DNA from: ATX-6F1 sp943369485
Lineage (GTDB): Bacteria; Cyanobacteriota; Cyanobacteriia; PCC-6307; Cyanobiaceae
Length of the DNA stretch: 64,000 nt
Assembly: GCA_943369485.1 (NCBI GenBank)
Contig: CALRNH020000014.1
Coordinates: 30,763-94,762, forward strand
Direction of reading: 5' to 3'
Shown here: positions 54,249-62,324 of the stretch, piece after piece
How the letters are laid out: every line of letters begins with the position of its first letter
How positions within the stretch are numbered: position 1 is the stretch's first letter
Program-made: the position numbers and the translations under genes
Notes under the pieces: generated by a model
Database searches by the model: none
Seen by the model: only the letters and a program-made list of their open reading frames with translations
Told to the model about the DNA's origin: nothing

Positions 54249-55224
54249 GGGTGACGCTGGGCCGCTCGCCGAACAGCTGCCGGTAGGCAACGGCGAAGTG
54301 GCCCGCGTTGAGGAAGCCGAAAGACCCGGCCACTGAGGAGACGCTGGTGAACCCCGGGTCGGCCGCCAGCAGCACCCGGCGGGCCCCATGGAGCCGTTGA
54401 CGTTTGAGGTAAGCCATCGGCCCCATCCCCAGGTGCTCGCGAAAGCCCAGGATCAAGCTGCGGCGGCCAGCGTGCACCTGGCGACAGAGGGCATCGAGGG
54501 TGATCGGCTCGGTGGGATGCTCCTCCATCCAGCGCTGGGCGGCCTTGACCAGCTCGATCCGGGCGATCGGGCGCGGCGAGCGGCAGGCCTGACCGCCCAG
54601 CGGCGCCAGGGCCTCCAGCACCAGGGGCACCAGATCCTCGGCCACCAACCGGGCCCAACCGGGCGCCGCCAGCCGGGCCGAATTCTGCTCGGCCACCGCG
54701 AACAGCTGGCGCAGGTAGGCCCTCAGTCCCTCCTGGCGGTCTGGAGCGACGGCCAGCCAGTTGCTTTCGAGCGCCTCCTCACTCAGCTCCGGGCCGCCCA
54801 GCTCGGCGGCCCAACGGAGCAACCTGTGGCGCTCGATGGTCAGGATCGCCAGGGCGCAGGGGCCGCCGGTGCTGAGATGGACGCCCTCATGAGAAGCCAG
54901 GCCGAACAGGGAGTCGGCCGGCAGCCGTTGGCCATGGGCCACCAGCGACCCCGGGTGAAGCCATGGCTCCAGATCGAGGGCGATGACCTGGCGTCCAAAC
55001 GGTTTGGCGCCGTGGCCATGGAGCCCCCGGTCCAGGCGCAACCGCAGCAGCTGCAACGGTCCCACCCGCAGGGGCAGCAGCTCCGCCGCCAGCCGGCCGG
55101 CCTCCAGCTGGATCAGCTCCAGCGGCATGCCGGCGGCCCGGATCTGCTCCTGCAGCTGCTCGACGCCGTCGAGGGAACCCGAGCTGACCGTGCTGACGGC
55201 GGTGGGGCTGATGGTGCTGCGCAT
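54223..55224 (-). CDS. AraC-family transcriptional regulator
   Basis: From ATG 55224 it has 333 residues. The C-terminal 100 residues carry the AraC double helix-turn-helix, with ITLDALCRQVHAGRRSLILGF, GMGPMAYLKRQRLHGARRVL and SSVAGSFGFLNAGHFAVAYRQLFGE. The N-terminal part is a sensing domain of unknown ligand. It is divergent from the sulfatase gene across about 146 bp, so it probably controls that operon. The longer frame to 55314 is less likely. Confidence 0.88.
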
Positions 55225-55268
55225 CACTAAGTAAATGCACTTTTGGAGTTGTTCAACCCTGCCACCGT

Positions 55269-55278
55269 GATCATGATC
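55269..55278. promoter_or_regulatory. Palindrome in the AraC/sulfatase divergent region
   Basis: GATCATGATC is a perfect 10-bp palindrome between the two divergent genes. It may be part of an operator for the AraC-type regulator. AraC proteins often bind direct repeats, so this assignment is uncertain. Confidence 0.3.
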
Positions 55279-55370
55279 CAGGGGTGCCGGTGCCCTCCCG
55301 CCGGAGATCTCCACCTGACCAGCTGCGGGCTCCCTCCGCCAACCCCTGCCACCTCCCGGCTCTTCCCACC

Positions 55371-56879
55371 ATGCCCAACGGCCAACCCAACATCCTGATC
55401 CTCTGGGGCGATGACATCGGCCAGAGCAACCTCAGCTGCTACAGCGATGGCCTGATGGGCTATCAGACCCCCAACATCGACCGGGTCGCCAAGGAAGGTG
55501 GCCGCTTCATCCATTACTACGCCGAGCAGAGCTGCACCGCCGGCAGGGCCGCCTTCATCTCCGGTCAGAGCGTGTTCCGCACCGGCCTCAGCAAGGTGGG
55601 CCTGCCCGGCGCCGAACTTGGCTTCCGGGCCGAGGACCCCACCATCGCCGAGCTGCTCCAGCCCCTGGGCTACCGCACCGGCCAGTTCGGCAAGAACCAC
55701 TTCGGCGACCGCGACGAGCATCTGCCGACGATGCACGGCTTCGATGAGTTCTTCGGCAACCTGTACCACCTCAACGCCGAGGAGGAACCCGAGTTACGGG
55801 ATTATCCCAAGGCGGATGATCCGGAGTTCCCGAACTTCCGCAAGCGCTTCGCCCCCCGCGGCGTGCTGCACTGCTGGGCCAACGGTGACGGCACCCAGCG
55901 GATCGAGAACACCGGACCGCTCACCAAGCACCGGATGGAGAACTGCGACGAGGAGTTCATGGCCGAAGCCAAGCGCTTCATCCGCGATGCCGTGGCCTCC
56001 GGTGAGCCCTTCTTCGTGTGGTTCAACACGACCCACATGCACTTCCGCACCCACGCACGGCCCCAGGATGTGGGCCAGTCAGGACGCTGGCAGTCGGAGT
56101 ATCACGACGTGATGATCTACCACGACAACTGCATCGGCCAGATGCTCGATCTGGTGGATGAGCTGGGCATCGCCGATGACACGATCGTGATGTACAGCAC
56201 CGACAACGGCCCCCACATGAACAGCTGGCCCGATGCCGGCATGACCCCCTTCCGCAACGAGAAGAACTCCAACTGGGAGGGTGCCTACCGGGTGCCCGCC
56301 CTGGTGCGCTGGCCGGGCCAGATTGAGCCCGGCACGCTGTTCACGGGGGTCGTCAGCCATCTCGACTGGCTGCCCACGCTGCTGGCCGCCGCCGGGGAGC
56401 CCGAGATCAAGCAGAAGCTGCTGGACGGCCATCAGGTGGGAAGCAAGAACTTCCACATCCACCTGGATGGCTACAACATGCTCGATTACTGGACGGGCAA
56501 GACAGGCAAGAGCCCACGGGTGGAGTTCTTCTACTTCTCCGACGACGGCGATCTCACGGGCCTGCGCTACGACAACTGGAAGTTCGTGTTCATGGAGCAG
56601 CGCGCAGCCGGCACACTGCAGGTGTGGGCCGAACCGTTCACCGCGCTGCGGGTGCCCAAGATCTTCAACCTGCTCACCGATCCCTACGAGCGGGCCGACA
56701 TCACCTCCAACACCTACTGGGACTGGTTGCTCGACCATGCCTTCATGCTGGTGCCGGCCCAGTCCTTCGTGGCGGAGTTCCTGGCCTCGTTCCAGAAGTA
56801 CCCGCCCCGCCAGAAGGCGGCCAGCTTCACGATCAGCGACGTGCTGGAGAAGATGATCTCGGCCGGGGGCGCGAGCTGA
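55371..56879 (+). CDS. Cys-type arylsulfatase
   Basis: A 502-residue sulfatase from ATG 55371. The first metal motif LILWGDDIG, the maturation site SCTAGRAAFISG (Cys55, the CxAxR form of the formylglycine motif), GYRTGQFGKNHFGDR (Lys and His) and STDNGPHMNSWPDAG are all present, and metal-ligand residues look intact. No signal peptide is seen, so it probably acts in the cytosol on imported sulfate esters. A formylglycine-generating enzyme gene lies 7 bp downstream. Substrate unknown. Confidence 0.92.
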   Translation: MPNGQPNILILWGDDIGQSNLSCYSDGLMGYQTPNIDRVAKEGGRFIHYYAEQSCTAGRAAFISGQSVFRTGLSKVGLPGAELGFRAEDPTIAELLQPLGYRTGQFGKNHFGDRDEHLPTMHGFDEFFGNLYHLNAEEEPELRDYPKADDPEFPNFRKRFAPRGVLHCWANGDGTQRIENTGPLTKHRMENCDEEFMAEAKRFIRDAVASGEPFFVWFNTTHMHFRTHARPQDVGQSGRWQSEYHDVMIYHDNCIGQMLDLVDELGIADDTIVMYSTDNGPHMNSWPDAGMTPFRNEKNSNWEGAYRVPALVRWPGQIEPGTLFTGVVSHLDWLPTLLAAAGEPEIKQKLLDGHQVGSKNFHIHLDGYNMLDYWTGKTGKSPRVEFFYFSDDGDLTGLRYDNWKFVFMEQRAAGTLQVWAEPFTALRVPKIFNLLTDPYERADITSNTYWDWLLDHAFMLVPAQSFVAEFLASFQKYPPRQKAASFTISDVLEKMISAGGAS

Positions 56880-56886
56880 GCTGCCG

Positions 56887-57852
56887 ATGAGCTTGGCCCC
56901 TGCCAGCAGCCACTCCCGGCCGGGCCGCCCCCCGGCCCGGGAGATGGTCTGGATTCCGGGGGGCACGTTTCTGATGGGCTCGGATGCCCACTACCCCGAG
57001 GAGGCCCCGGCCCATCGGGTGCACGTGGAGGGGTTCTGGATGGACCGCACACCGGTCACCAACGCCCAGTTCCTCAAGTTCGTGAAGGCCACCGGCCACC
57101 GCACCCTGGCCGAGCGGCCGGCCGATCCGGCCCTCTATCCCGATGCACTGCCGGAGTTGCTGGCGCCAGCCTCGATCGTGTTCGTGCCGCCGCCGGGGCC
57201 GGTGGGCCAGGGCGATCCCTACCGCTGGTGGCAGTACATCCCCGGTGCCGACTGGCGTCATCCGGAGGGCCCCGGCAGCTCAATCAAGCTGCGCGACCAG
57301 CATCCGGTGGTGCATGTGGCCCATGAGGATGCGGCGGCCTATGCCGCCTGGAGCGGCAAACAGCTACCGACCGAGGCCGAATGGGAGCGGGCCGCCTGGG
57401 GCGGGCGCGAAGGCGCTGAATACGCCTGGGGGGAGGAGCTGCATCCGGGAGGTCGAGCGGTGGCCAACACCTTCCAGGGTGAGTTCCCGCACCACAACAG
57501 CCTGCTCGATGGCTATGGGGGCACCTCGCCGGTGGGAGCCTTCCCCGCCAACGGTTTTGGTCTTTTCGATTGCATCGGCAACGTCTGGGAGTGGACCGAT
57601 AGCTGGTACCGGGACCAGGGGCACAGGGCAGCCGTGGCGGAAGGCTGTTGTGCCTCCGCGGAGCAGGCCCGTGAGGCCAGCATCGATCGCGCCTCCCAGC
57701 ACGGCGCCATTCCCCGCAAGGTGATGAAGGGGGGCTCATTTCTGTGCGCCCCCAGCTACTGCCGCCGTTACCGGCCGGCCGCCCGCATGGCCCAGGGCAT
57801 CGACACCTCCACCTGCCACCTGGGGTTCCGCTGCATTGTTCGCGTCAATTGA
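56887..57852 (+). CDS. Formylglycine-generating enzyme (SUMF1/FGE family)
   Basis: Converts the sulfatase active-site Cys to formylglycine. The 321-residue protein has MVWIPGGTFLMGSDAHYPEE, FWMDRTPVTNAQF, LPTEAEWERAAWGG and NVWEWTDSWY. The catalytic pair Cys287 and Cys292 lies in GGSFLCAPSYCRRYRPAAR, and the C-terminal GFRC is kept. It sits just after its likely client, the arylsulfatase at 55-57 kb, and should be cotranscribed with it. No signal peptide. Confidence 0.93.
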   Translation: MSLAPASSHSRPGRPPAREMVWIPGGTFLMGSDAHYPEEAPAHRVHVEGFWMDRTPVTNAQFLKFVKATGHRTLAERPADPALYPDALPELLAPASIVFVPPPGPVGQGDPYRWWQYIPGADWRHPEGPGSSIKLRDQHPVVHVAHEDAAAYAAWSGKQLPTEAEWERAAWGGREGAEYAWGEELHPGGRAVANTFQGEFPHHNSLLDGYGGTSPVGAFPANGFGLFDCIGNVWEWTDSWYRDQGHRAAVAEGCCASAEQAREASIDRASQHGAIPRKVMKGGSFLCAPSYCRRYRPAARMAQGIDTSTCHLGFRCIVRVN

Positions 57853-57860
57853 ATCGGCAC

Positions 57861-58856
57861 TCAGGCGTTCCCGAAGGCCACCTGGCAGGCAGCATTCAGA
57901 AGTTCCGCTTCCGCAGCACTCTGGGGCTCCTGGCCGTTGAGCAGCCCGGACTGACAGTCGGCCGTCAGCTGATAGGTGCTGCCACTGTCTGTGACAGCGA
58001 AGCTGATCGTTGAGGTGCCGGAGGGCTGGACCGAGCCGAACAGCAACTGGTAGTTGGAGTTGGGAACCACGATGTAGGTGGTGTTGTTGTCGACGGCGTT
58101 GTTGACGGCGCTGTTGATGATCGCCGCCGTGGCCAGGGTGCCGACGCCCCAGGCGGCGGCGCGGGCACCCCACCAGCCCCAGGTGGGGGTGGACCAGCCG
58201 CCATACCAACCGTGGTTCCAGGGGCGTGCCACCCCCCAGCCGGGCCGGGCCCAACCCGGGCGCACGTTCACGTTGTTGATATTGACGCGACGATCCCAGT
58301 TGCGATTGACGTTGACATTGCGATTGATGTTCCGGTTGACGTTTCGGTTCAGATCGCGGTTGACGTTGACGTTGCGATCGAAGTTCCGGTTGACATCACG
58401 ACTGAGATCCCGGGTGCCGGCATTGGGGCGGTTGCTGAAGTCTCGGTTGCCTGTGTTGACACGGCTGAAGTCACGGTTGCCGGCAGTGGGACGATCCATC
58501 GAAGGACGGCCAGCCCCGCTTCCCACATTGCTGCTCCAGCCACCGCTCGGCCTGGAATCTCCGCGGTTGAGACCGCCGCCGCCGCTGAAGCCAGTGTTGG
58601 CCCGGGCAGCACCGCCGCCACCTCCGCGGTTCAATCCTCCACCACCACCGCCACCACCAACTCGGCCGCCACCGCCGCCACCACGGCTGCCACCGCCACC
58701 GCCACCTCGGCCACCACCGCCACCGCCTCGGGCGATCAGTTCGGTCGCCGGGCTTGCGGAAGTGACAGAAACACGCTCAAGGGCGAATCCTGCGCCAGCC
58801 GGCAGGGCCAGAACACCTGTCAGCACAAGGCTGCCGAGACCTGCGAAGCCCTTCAT
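57861..58856 (-). CDS. Exported Gly-rich / Asn-Arg-repeat protein
   Basis: 331 residues: a signal peptide (about 1-25), a glycine block with RGGGGGG runs (43-97), an Asn/Arg/Val repeat zone such as RNVNVNRDLNRNVNRN (126-198), a Trp/Gly-rich part (202-237, WNHGWYGGW), a hydrophobic helix (236-252) and a C-terminal domain with two cysteines (301, 324). The layout resembles cell-surface or matrix proteins, but no family is recognised. Its ATG overlaps the stop of the upstream exported-protein gene by four bases. Confidence 0.72.
   Translation of the reverse strand: MKGFAGLGSLVLTGVLALPAGAGFALERVSVTSASPATELIARGGGGGGRGGGGGGSRGGGGGGRVGGGGGGGGLNRGGGGGAARANTGFSGGGGLNRGDSRPSGGWSSNVGSGAGRPSMDRPTAGNRDFSRVNTGNRDFSNRPNAGTRDLSRDVNRNFDRNVNVNRDLNRNVNRNINRNVNVNRNWDRRVNINNVNVRPGWARPGWGVARPWNHGWYGGWSTPTWGWWGARAAAWGVGTLATAAIINSAVNNAVDNNTTYIVVPNSNYQLLFGSVQPSGTSTISFAVTDSGSTYQLTADCQSGLLNGQEPQSAAEAELLNAACQVAFGNA
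58263..58481 (-). repeat. Asn/Arg codon repeat region inside the exported protein gene
   Basis: Imperfect repeats of about 12-30 bp built on GTTGACGTT-like units (plus strand) encode NRN/VNVNR-type peptides. The Gly-codon tract at 58566-58730 is a second low-complexity zone. Both keep the frame and could expand or contract by slippage. Confidence 0.6.
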
Positions 58857-59365
58857 TTCTGCACCGCCGCAGTCTTCTGGATCAGCGCGCAGCCTTCGTC
58901 GTAGCAGGTGATGTTGATCCGTCCGTCATCGCCGAAATGAACCCGCACCAGATCCCTCTTCGCCATCGCCGTGGCGTTGCCCTGGCGGACACTGTTGAGG
59001 TAGTTGGGGTTCACCACACACAGATCAAGCCCGTTGAAGCAGACCGTGTTGGTGGAGAAGCGCGCGCCCGCCTGCTGCAGGGACTGCCACTCCTTGCTGG
59101 CGGCAATCCAGCGGCTCATGCGCACGGGGGAATCGGTGACGCGGATGGTTTCCGTGGCCGCTCCGATCCGGTGGCGGTAGAGGGTGGAGGCTCCTTCGTC
59201 GCTGGCTTCCACGCTGCAGGGCACAGGGGCGCCTCCCTTGATCGTGCAGGTGGTGTCGAGCTTGTAGAGCGCTTCGGCGCGCCCGGGAGATGCCCCGGCC
59301 AGGAGGCCGAGGGCAAGGCCACCCCAAAGAAAACCTCGGCCCAGCGCACGCTTGCGGTTCAGCAT
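58853..59365 (-). CDS. Exported cysteine-containing protein, unknown
   Basis: From ATG 59365 it has 170 residues: a basic N-terminus, a hydrophobic core (LWGGLALGLLAGA), probable cleavage after GRAEA, and a beta-rich mature domain with six cysteines (TTCTI, VPCSV, TVCFN, DLCVV, ITCYDEGCAL), enough for three disulfides. It overlaps the following Gly-rich protein gene by four bases, so the two are probably made together. No family recognised; the frame reaches 59413. Confidence 0.68.
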   Translation of the reverse strand: MLNRKRALGRGFLWGGLALGLLAGASPGRAEALYKLDTTCTIKGGAPVPCSVEASDEGASTLYRHRIGAATETIRVTDSPVRMSRWIAASKEWQSLQQAGARFSTNTVCFNGLDLCVVNPNYLNSVRQGNATAMAKRDLVRVHFGDDGRINITCYDEGCALIQKTAAVQK

Positions 59366-59538
59366 CGAATCGAACATCCAGGGATGTCTTGACCCTAGAT
59401 CGACCTTCCCCACATGAAGCGGTCAGCCGACCCAGGTGATTCGTGAATCGATACGTCTGAATGTAAGTCTTGGTGTTAGAGGAACTGGCTGATCGGCAGG
59501 CGATGCCTGTGCCGAGTGAATCGATCGTGGAGCCGTGT

Positions 59539-60327
59539 TCAGCTCTTGAGTGGCTGGGATTGTGCTGCGGCATCCAATCCCTCATCTGATCGAACTCCTG
59601 CCAGGTCAGCCCCCAGGAATGTGGCCCCATCCAACTTCGCTCCCCTGAGATCGACTTCTCTCAAGATGGAGTTGGTGAAATTCGCCTCCCGGAGATCTGC
59701 ATCACGCAGATCCGCTCCGCTCAGATCTGCGTTCATGAAGCTGGCTCTCTGCAGGTCCGCCTGCCTGAAGTTGGCACCCTTGAGCAGCGAACCTGCGAAG
59801 TTCGCACCTCTCCAGCGACTGCAGGGCAGTCTCAATCCGTCCAGGCAGATTCCGTGCAGGTCGAAATCGTCCTGCCAGAGGCCATCGGCGGAAAGATCCT
59901 CCAGGGCTCTGATCCTTCCAAGATGAACCTGGATTCCTGACTCCTTCGCAGCAAGGATCAGTTCATATTTCTCCTGGTGCTCTTTCTCCTTGCGGCGCCC
60001 GGCTTCCATGATGTACACCAATCCTGCAGCAACAATGCTGAAGGATTCGACATTTCCAATGCTCACGATCTCGTAGAAACTGCTGGTCAGACAGTTTTCC
60101 TTGGCATGCACGCCATGGCAGTTCTCGAATCGATTCACCACGGCCAGCAAGCAGAAGGAGGCCACAGCCGCCATCGACACCCGAAAACCGAAGGAGCGGT
60201 CCAGCAGTCGGAAAAATGGGGATTTCCGGCGGCGGCACTGGTTCTCGTACCAGGTGGCTCTTTGAAAAAGGGGCATGGTGGGCTCAACAGGGGACGTTTG
60301 AGGCCGATGGTCCAGGCAAGGAATCAT
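59539..60327 (-). CDS. Membrane-anchored pentapeptide-repeat protein
   Basis: 262 residues. Two hydrophobic spans (about 50-66 and 96-108) precede a charged, helical linker (EAGRRKEKEHQEKYELILA), then about 15 pentapeptides such as ANFRQADLQRASFMNADLSG and ADLRDADLREANF. An alternative ATG at 60276 gives 245 residues. The repeats would form a cytoplasmic or lumenal beta-helix fixed to the membrane. The sequence looks less GC-rich than flanking core genes. Function unknown. Confidence 0.78.
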   Translation of the reverse strand: MIPCLDHRPQTSPVEPTMPLFQRATWYENQCRRRKSPFFRLLDRSFGFRVSMAAVASFCLLAVVNRFENCHGVHAKENCLTSSFYEIVSIGNVESFSIVAAGLVYIMEAGRRKEKEHQEKYELILAAKESGIQVHLGRIRALEDLSADGLWQDDFDLHGICLDGLRLPCSRWRGANFAGSLLKGANFRQADLQRASFMNADLSGADLRDADLREANFTNSILREVDLRGAKLDGATFLGADLAGVRSDEGLDAAAQSQPLKS

Positions 60328-60331
60328 TCTC

Positions 60332-60750
60332 CTAGGGGGCGATCTCCGCCAGCACCAGCGCCGCCTCCTTGAGACTCCATTGATGAGTGGGGGCGAAATC
60401 GGTGACCGGCATCAGGCTCTGATCCAGCAGGGTCTCGATTCTTGCGACATTCGCCTCCAAGCCTTCAACGCAGAAGCCTCGGAAGCCGGTGGCTGCGCCG
60501 CTGAACCGTTCACAACTCTGCAGCACGTTGGCGGCGACCAGCAGCTTGAAGACGTTGAGCTCGAAGTTCCCCTGGCTTGAGGCCAGCACCATGGGGGCCC
60601 CATGGGTGGCCGCCGATCGCCACGTGCAGGGCAGTGGGAAAGGTGGCGTTGCTCGACTGGCTGAGGTTGACCTGGTCGTTGGGGTGGATCGGGTTGTTGC
60701 TACCCATCACCCCTATGAACTGCTGGATCGCCCACTTGGCGATCGCCTCC
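60332..60750 (-). pseudogene. Remnant of a class II fumarase gene (fumC)
   Basis: The minus strand encodes EAIAKWAIQQFIGVMGSNNP then IHPNDQVNLSQSSNATFPTA, matching the fumarase signature region (family form HPNDxVNxSQSSND-FPTA). After ALHVAIG the frame changes, and ASSQGNFELNVFKLLVAANV plus CVEGLEANVARIETLLDQSL, SLKEAALVLAEI give the FumC C-terminus. The region between, about 220 family residues, is missing, as is the N-terminus (a TAG at 60751-60753 precedes it). A second gap lies before SLKEAALVL. Clear relic; not functional. Confidence 0.85.
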
Positions 60751-60881
60751 TAACAAGGATCGCTGCCCCTGAGTGGCAGGCAAGGAGCGTAGGCCGCCAG
60801 AAGTGATTGGGTGGTGGCCTGTCCACTCGAAGGACTTGTTCGCTTCACATCCTCGGGATCGTTAGCCGGGGAAGATTTTGG

Positions 60882-62291
60882 TTACCATTCAGTCTTCTCG
60901 AAATCGGGGAGCACCCACGAGTGATCGAAGTGCTCCTGCTTCGGTCCGTAAAGGCGGAAATAGCTGAACCAGCCGCGGCCGGGGACCGTCTCGACCCAGT
61001 TCCCTTCGTTCCCGGCCGGCGCGCTCGGGCCCACGTACAGATCGACACTGCCGTCGTCGTTGACCTTCAGGTCCATGCGTGATGAGCGGTCCGCTTGCTG
61101 GGACGGGTTGTCGATCAGGCAGCGCGCTCCGACGTCGTAGACGGTCATGGACCAGAACTGCTCCACCGGGGCATCTGCAGGTACCCGGAGCCGATAGCTT
61201 TTTGTCCCATCGAGCCAGTCGCCGTCCTTGTCCTTGTAGGTTCCCAGATAGACCTGCCCGACACCCGGCGTCCTGGTCACCATCCCGGATGACGTTGTCA
61301 CGGCCTCGTAAAACCAGGCCGCACGTCCGTCAAGTTGGTCGTAGAACTCCGCTCGTTGGGAAGGATCGATCACGAGGGCGAAATGCCAGTGGGTTCCTTC
61401 TGCATAGTGAGCCTCCTCGAGCCGCTTCTCAAAATCATTCGCCTTTGCCATCGCCTCGCCCACCAGGACCCCGTCGGTGAGCAGCCTGGTTTGGCGCTCG
61501 TCCGGCTCGAACGGTTTGCCCTTTTCGATGCCGAGCGGCTTGAGCATGGCCATGAAGAAGCGATCGCGCTCATGCACCGGTTCGCGCTGGATGATCGCGT
61601 GCAGGCTCCTCCAATAGTCGATCCCTCTCGGGGACGTCTGACTCCAGCGGATTCCAGAGATGTCGACGATCGTCTTCTTGGGCGGGTTGTCGCTCTTCGA
61701 GAGCGGGTAGATCTCGAGCATCTCCAGCAATGCCTTCGCCTTGGCGGGATCCTTGTCCAAGGCGCGGAACCCCCAGAAGACGTTGCTCGTAGGGGATTCG
61801 GCCAGGTAGACCCCCTTGGGAACCTCGGCCTTCTGCCCTGGGCCCGCGATCACATAGACGCCACCCTCGCCCCTGTCCGGTCCGGTCTGGCCCATGTCGA
61901 TCAAGGGGCGCTGCCACATGTCGTCGGCGAATCCCGCCACCGCGCCGGCAGGCATCCTGACGACCATCGGGCCGGTTTCCTCGAGATTGAAGAAGCTGAT
62001 GATGTAGGGAGTCGTGGCGTTTGCGGTGAGAATCCCGAGCTTGGCCAGGTAGTTGTCATACACCACCACATCGCCGGACCTCGCCTTGAAGGTCATCTCG
62101 TGGGCCTTCTGCCACTCGGCAAAGGAGACGATCGGGATGCTCCAGAGGTAGGCCTGGCAAGCCCGCTGGAAATCGATCTGATCGAAGAGCCGTTCGACCG
62201 ACTCCCCGGAAGGATAGCCATTGATGAAATCAGGAGTGAAGGACAGCCTGCCGATCGGGGTGTCGAGAGTTTCTGCTGGAGTTGGTTTCAT
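60882..62291 (-). CDS. DUF1254/DUF1214 domain protein
   Basis: A 469-residue protein. The N-terminal DUF1254-type region has CQAYLWSIPIVSFAEWQKAH, GDVVVYDNYLAKLGILTANA and TPYIISFFNLEETGPMVVRMP; the C-terminal DUF1214 part has APVEQFWSMTVYDVGARCLID and RSSRMDLKVNDDGSVDLYVG. No signal peptide. Sits 33 bp after a paralogue on the same strand, so they probably form an operon. Function of the family is unknown. Confidence 0.88.
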   Translation of the reverse strand: MKPTPAETLDTPIGRLSFTPDFINGYPSGESVERLFDQIDFQRACQAYLWSIPIVSFAEWQKAHEMTFKARSGDVVVYDNYLAKLGILTANATTPYIISFFNLEETGPMVVRMPAGAVAGFADDMWQRPLIDMGQTGPDRGEGGVYVIAGPGQKAEVPKGVYLAESPTSNVFWGFRALDKDPAKAKALLEMLEIYPLSKSDNPPKKTIVDISGIRWSQTSPRGIDYWRSLHAIIQREPVHERDRFFMAMLKPLGIEKGKPFEPDERQTRLLTDGVLVGEAMAKANDFEKRLEEAHYAEGTHWHFALVIDPSQRAEFYDQLDGRAAWFYEAVTTSSGMVTRTPGVGQVYLGTYKDKDGDWLDGTKSYRLRVPADAPVEQFWSMTVYDVGARCLIDNPSQQADRSSRMDLKVNDDGSVDLYVGPSAPAGNEGNWVETVPGRGWFSYFRLYGPKQEHFDHSWVLPDFEKTEW

Positions 62292-62324
62292 GGTGCTTGC
62301 TTTTCGGGTCTTGATCGCAGGCTG

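Noticed and set aside
58263..58730. Repeat region as possible CRISPR array
   Set aside because: Repeats are imperfect, of varying length and in frame within a coding sequence.
58078..58911. Pro-rich and Thr/Ala-rich plus-strand open frames
   Set aside because: They are the antisense of the Gly and Asn/Arg repeat tracts; low complexity comes from the real gene.
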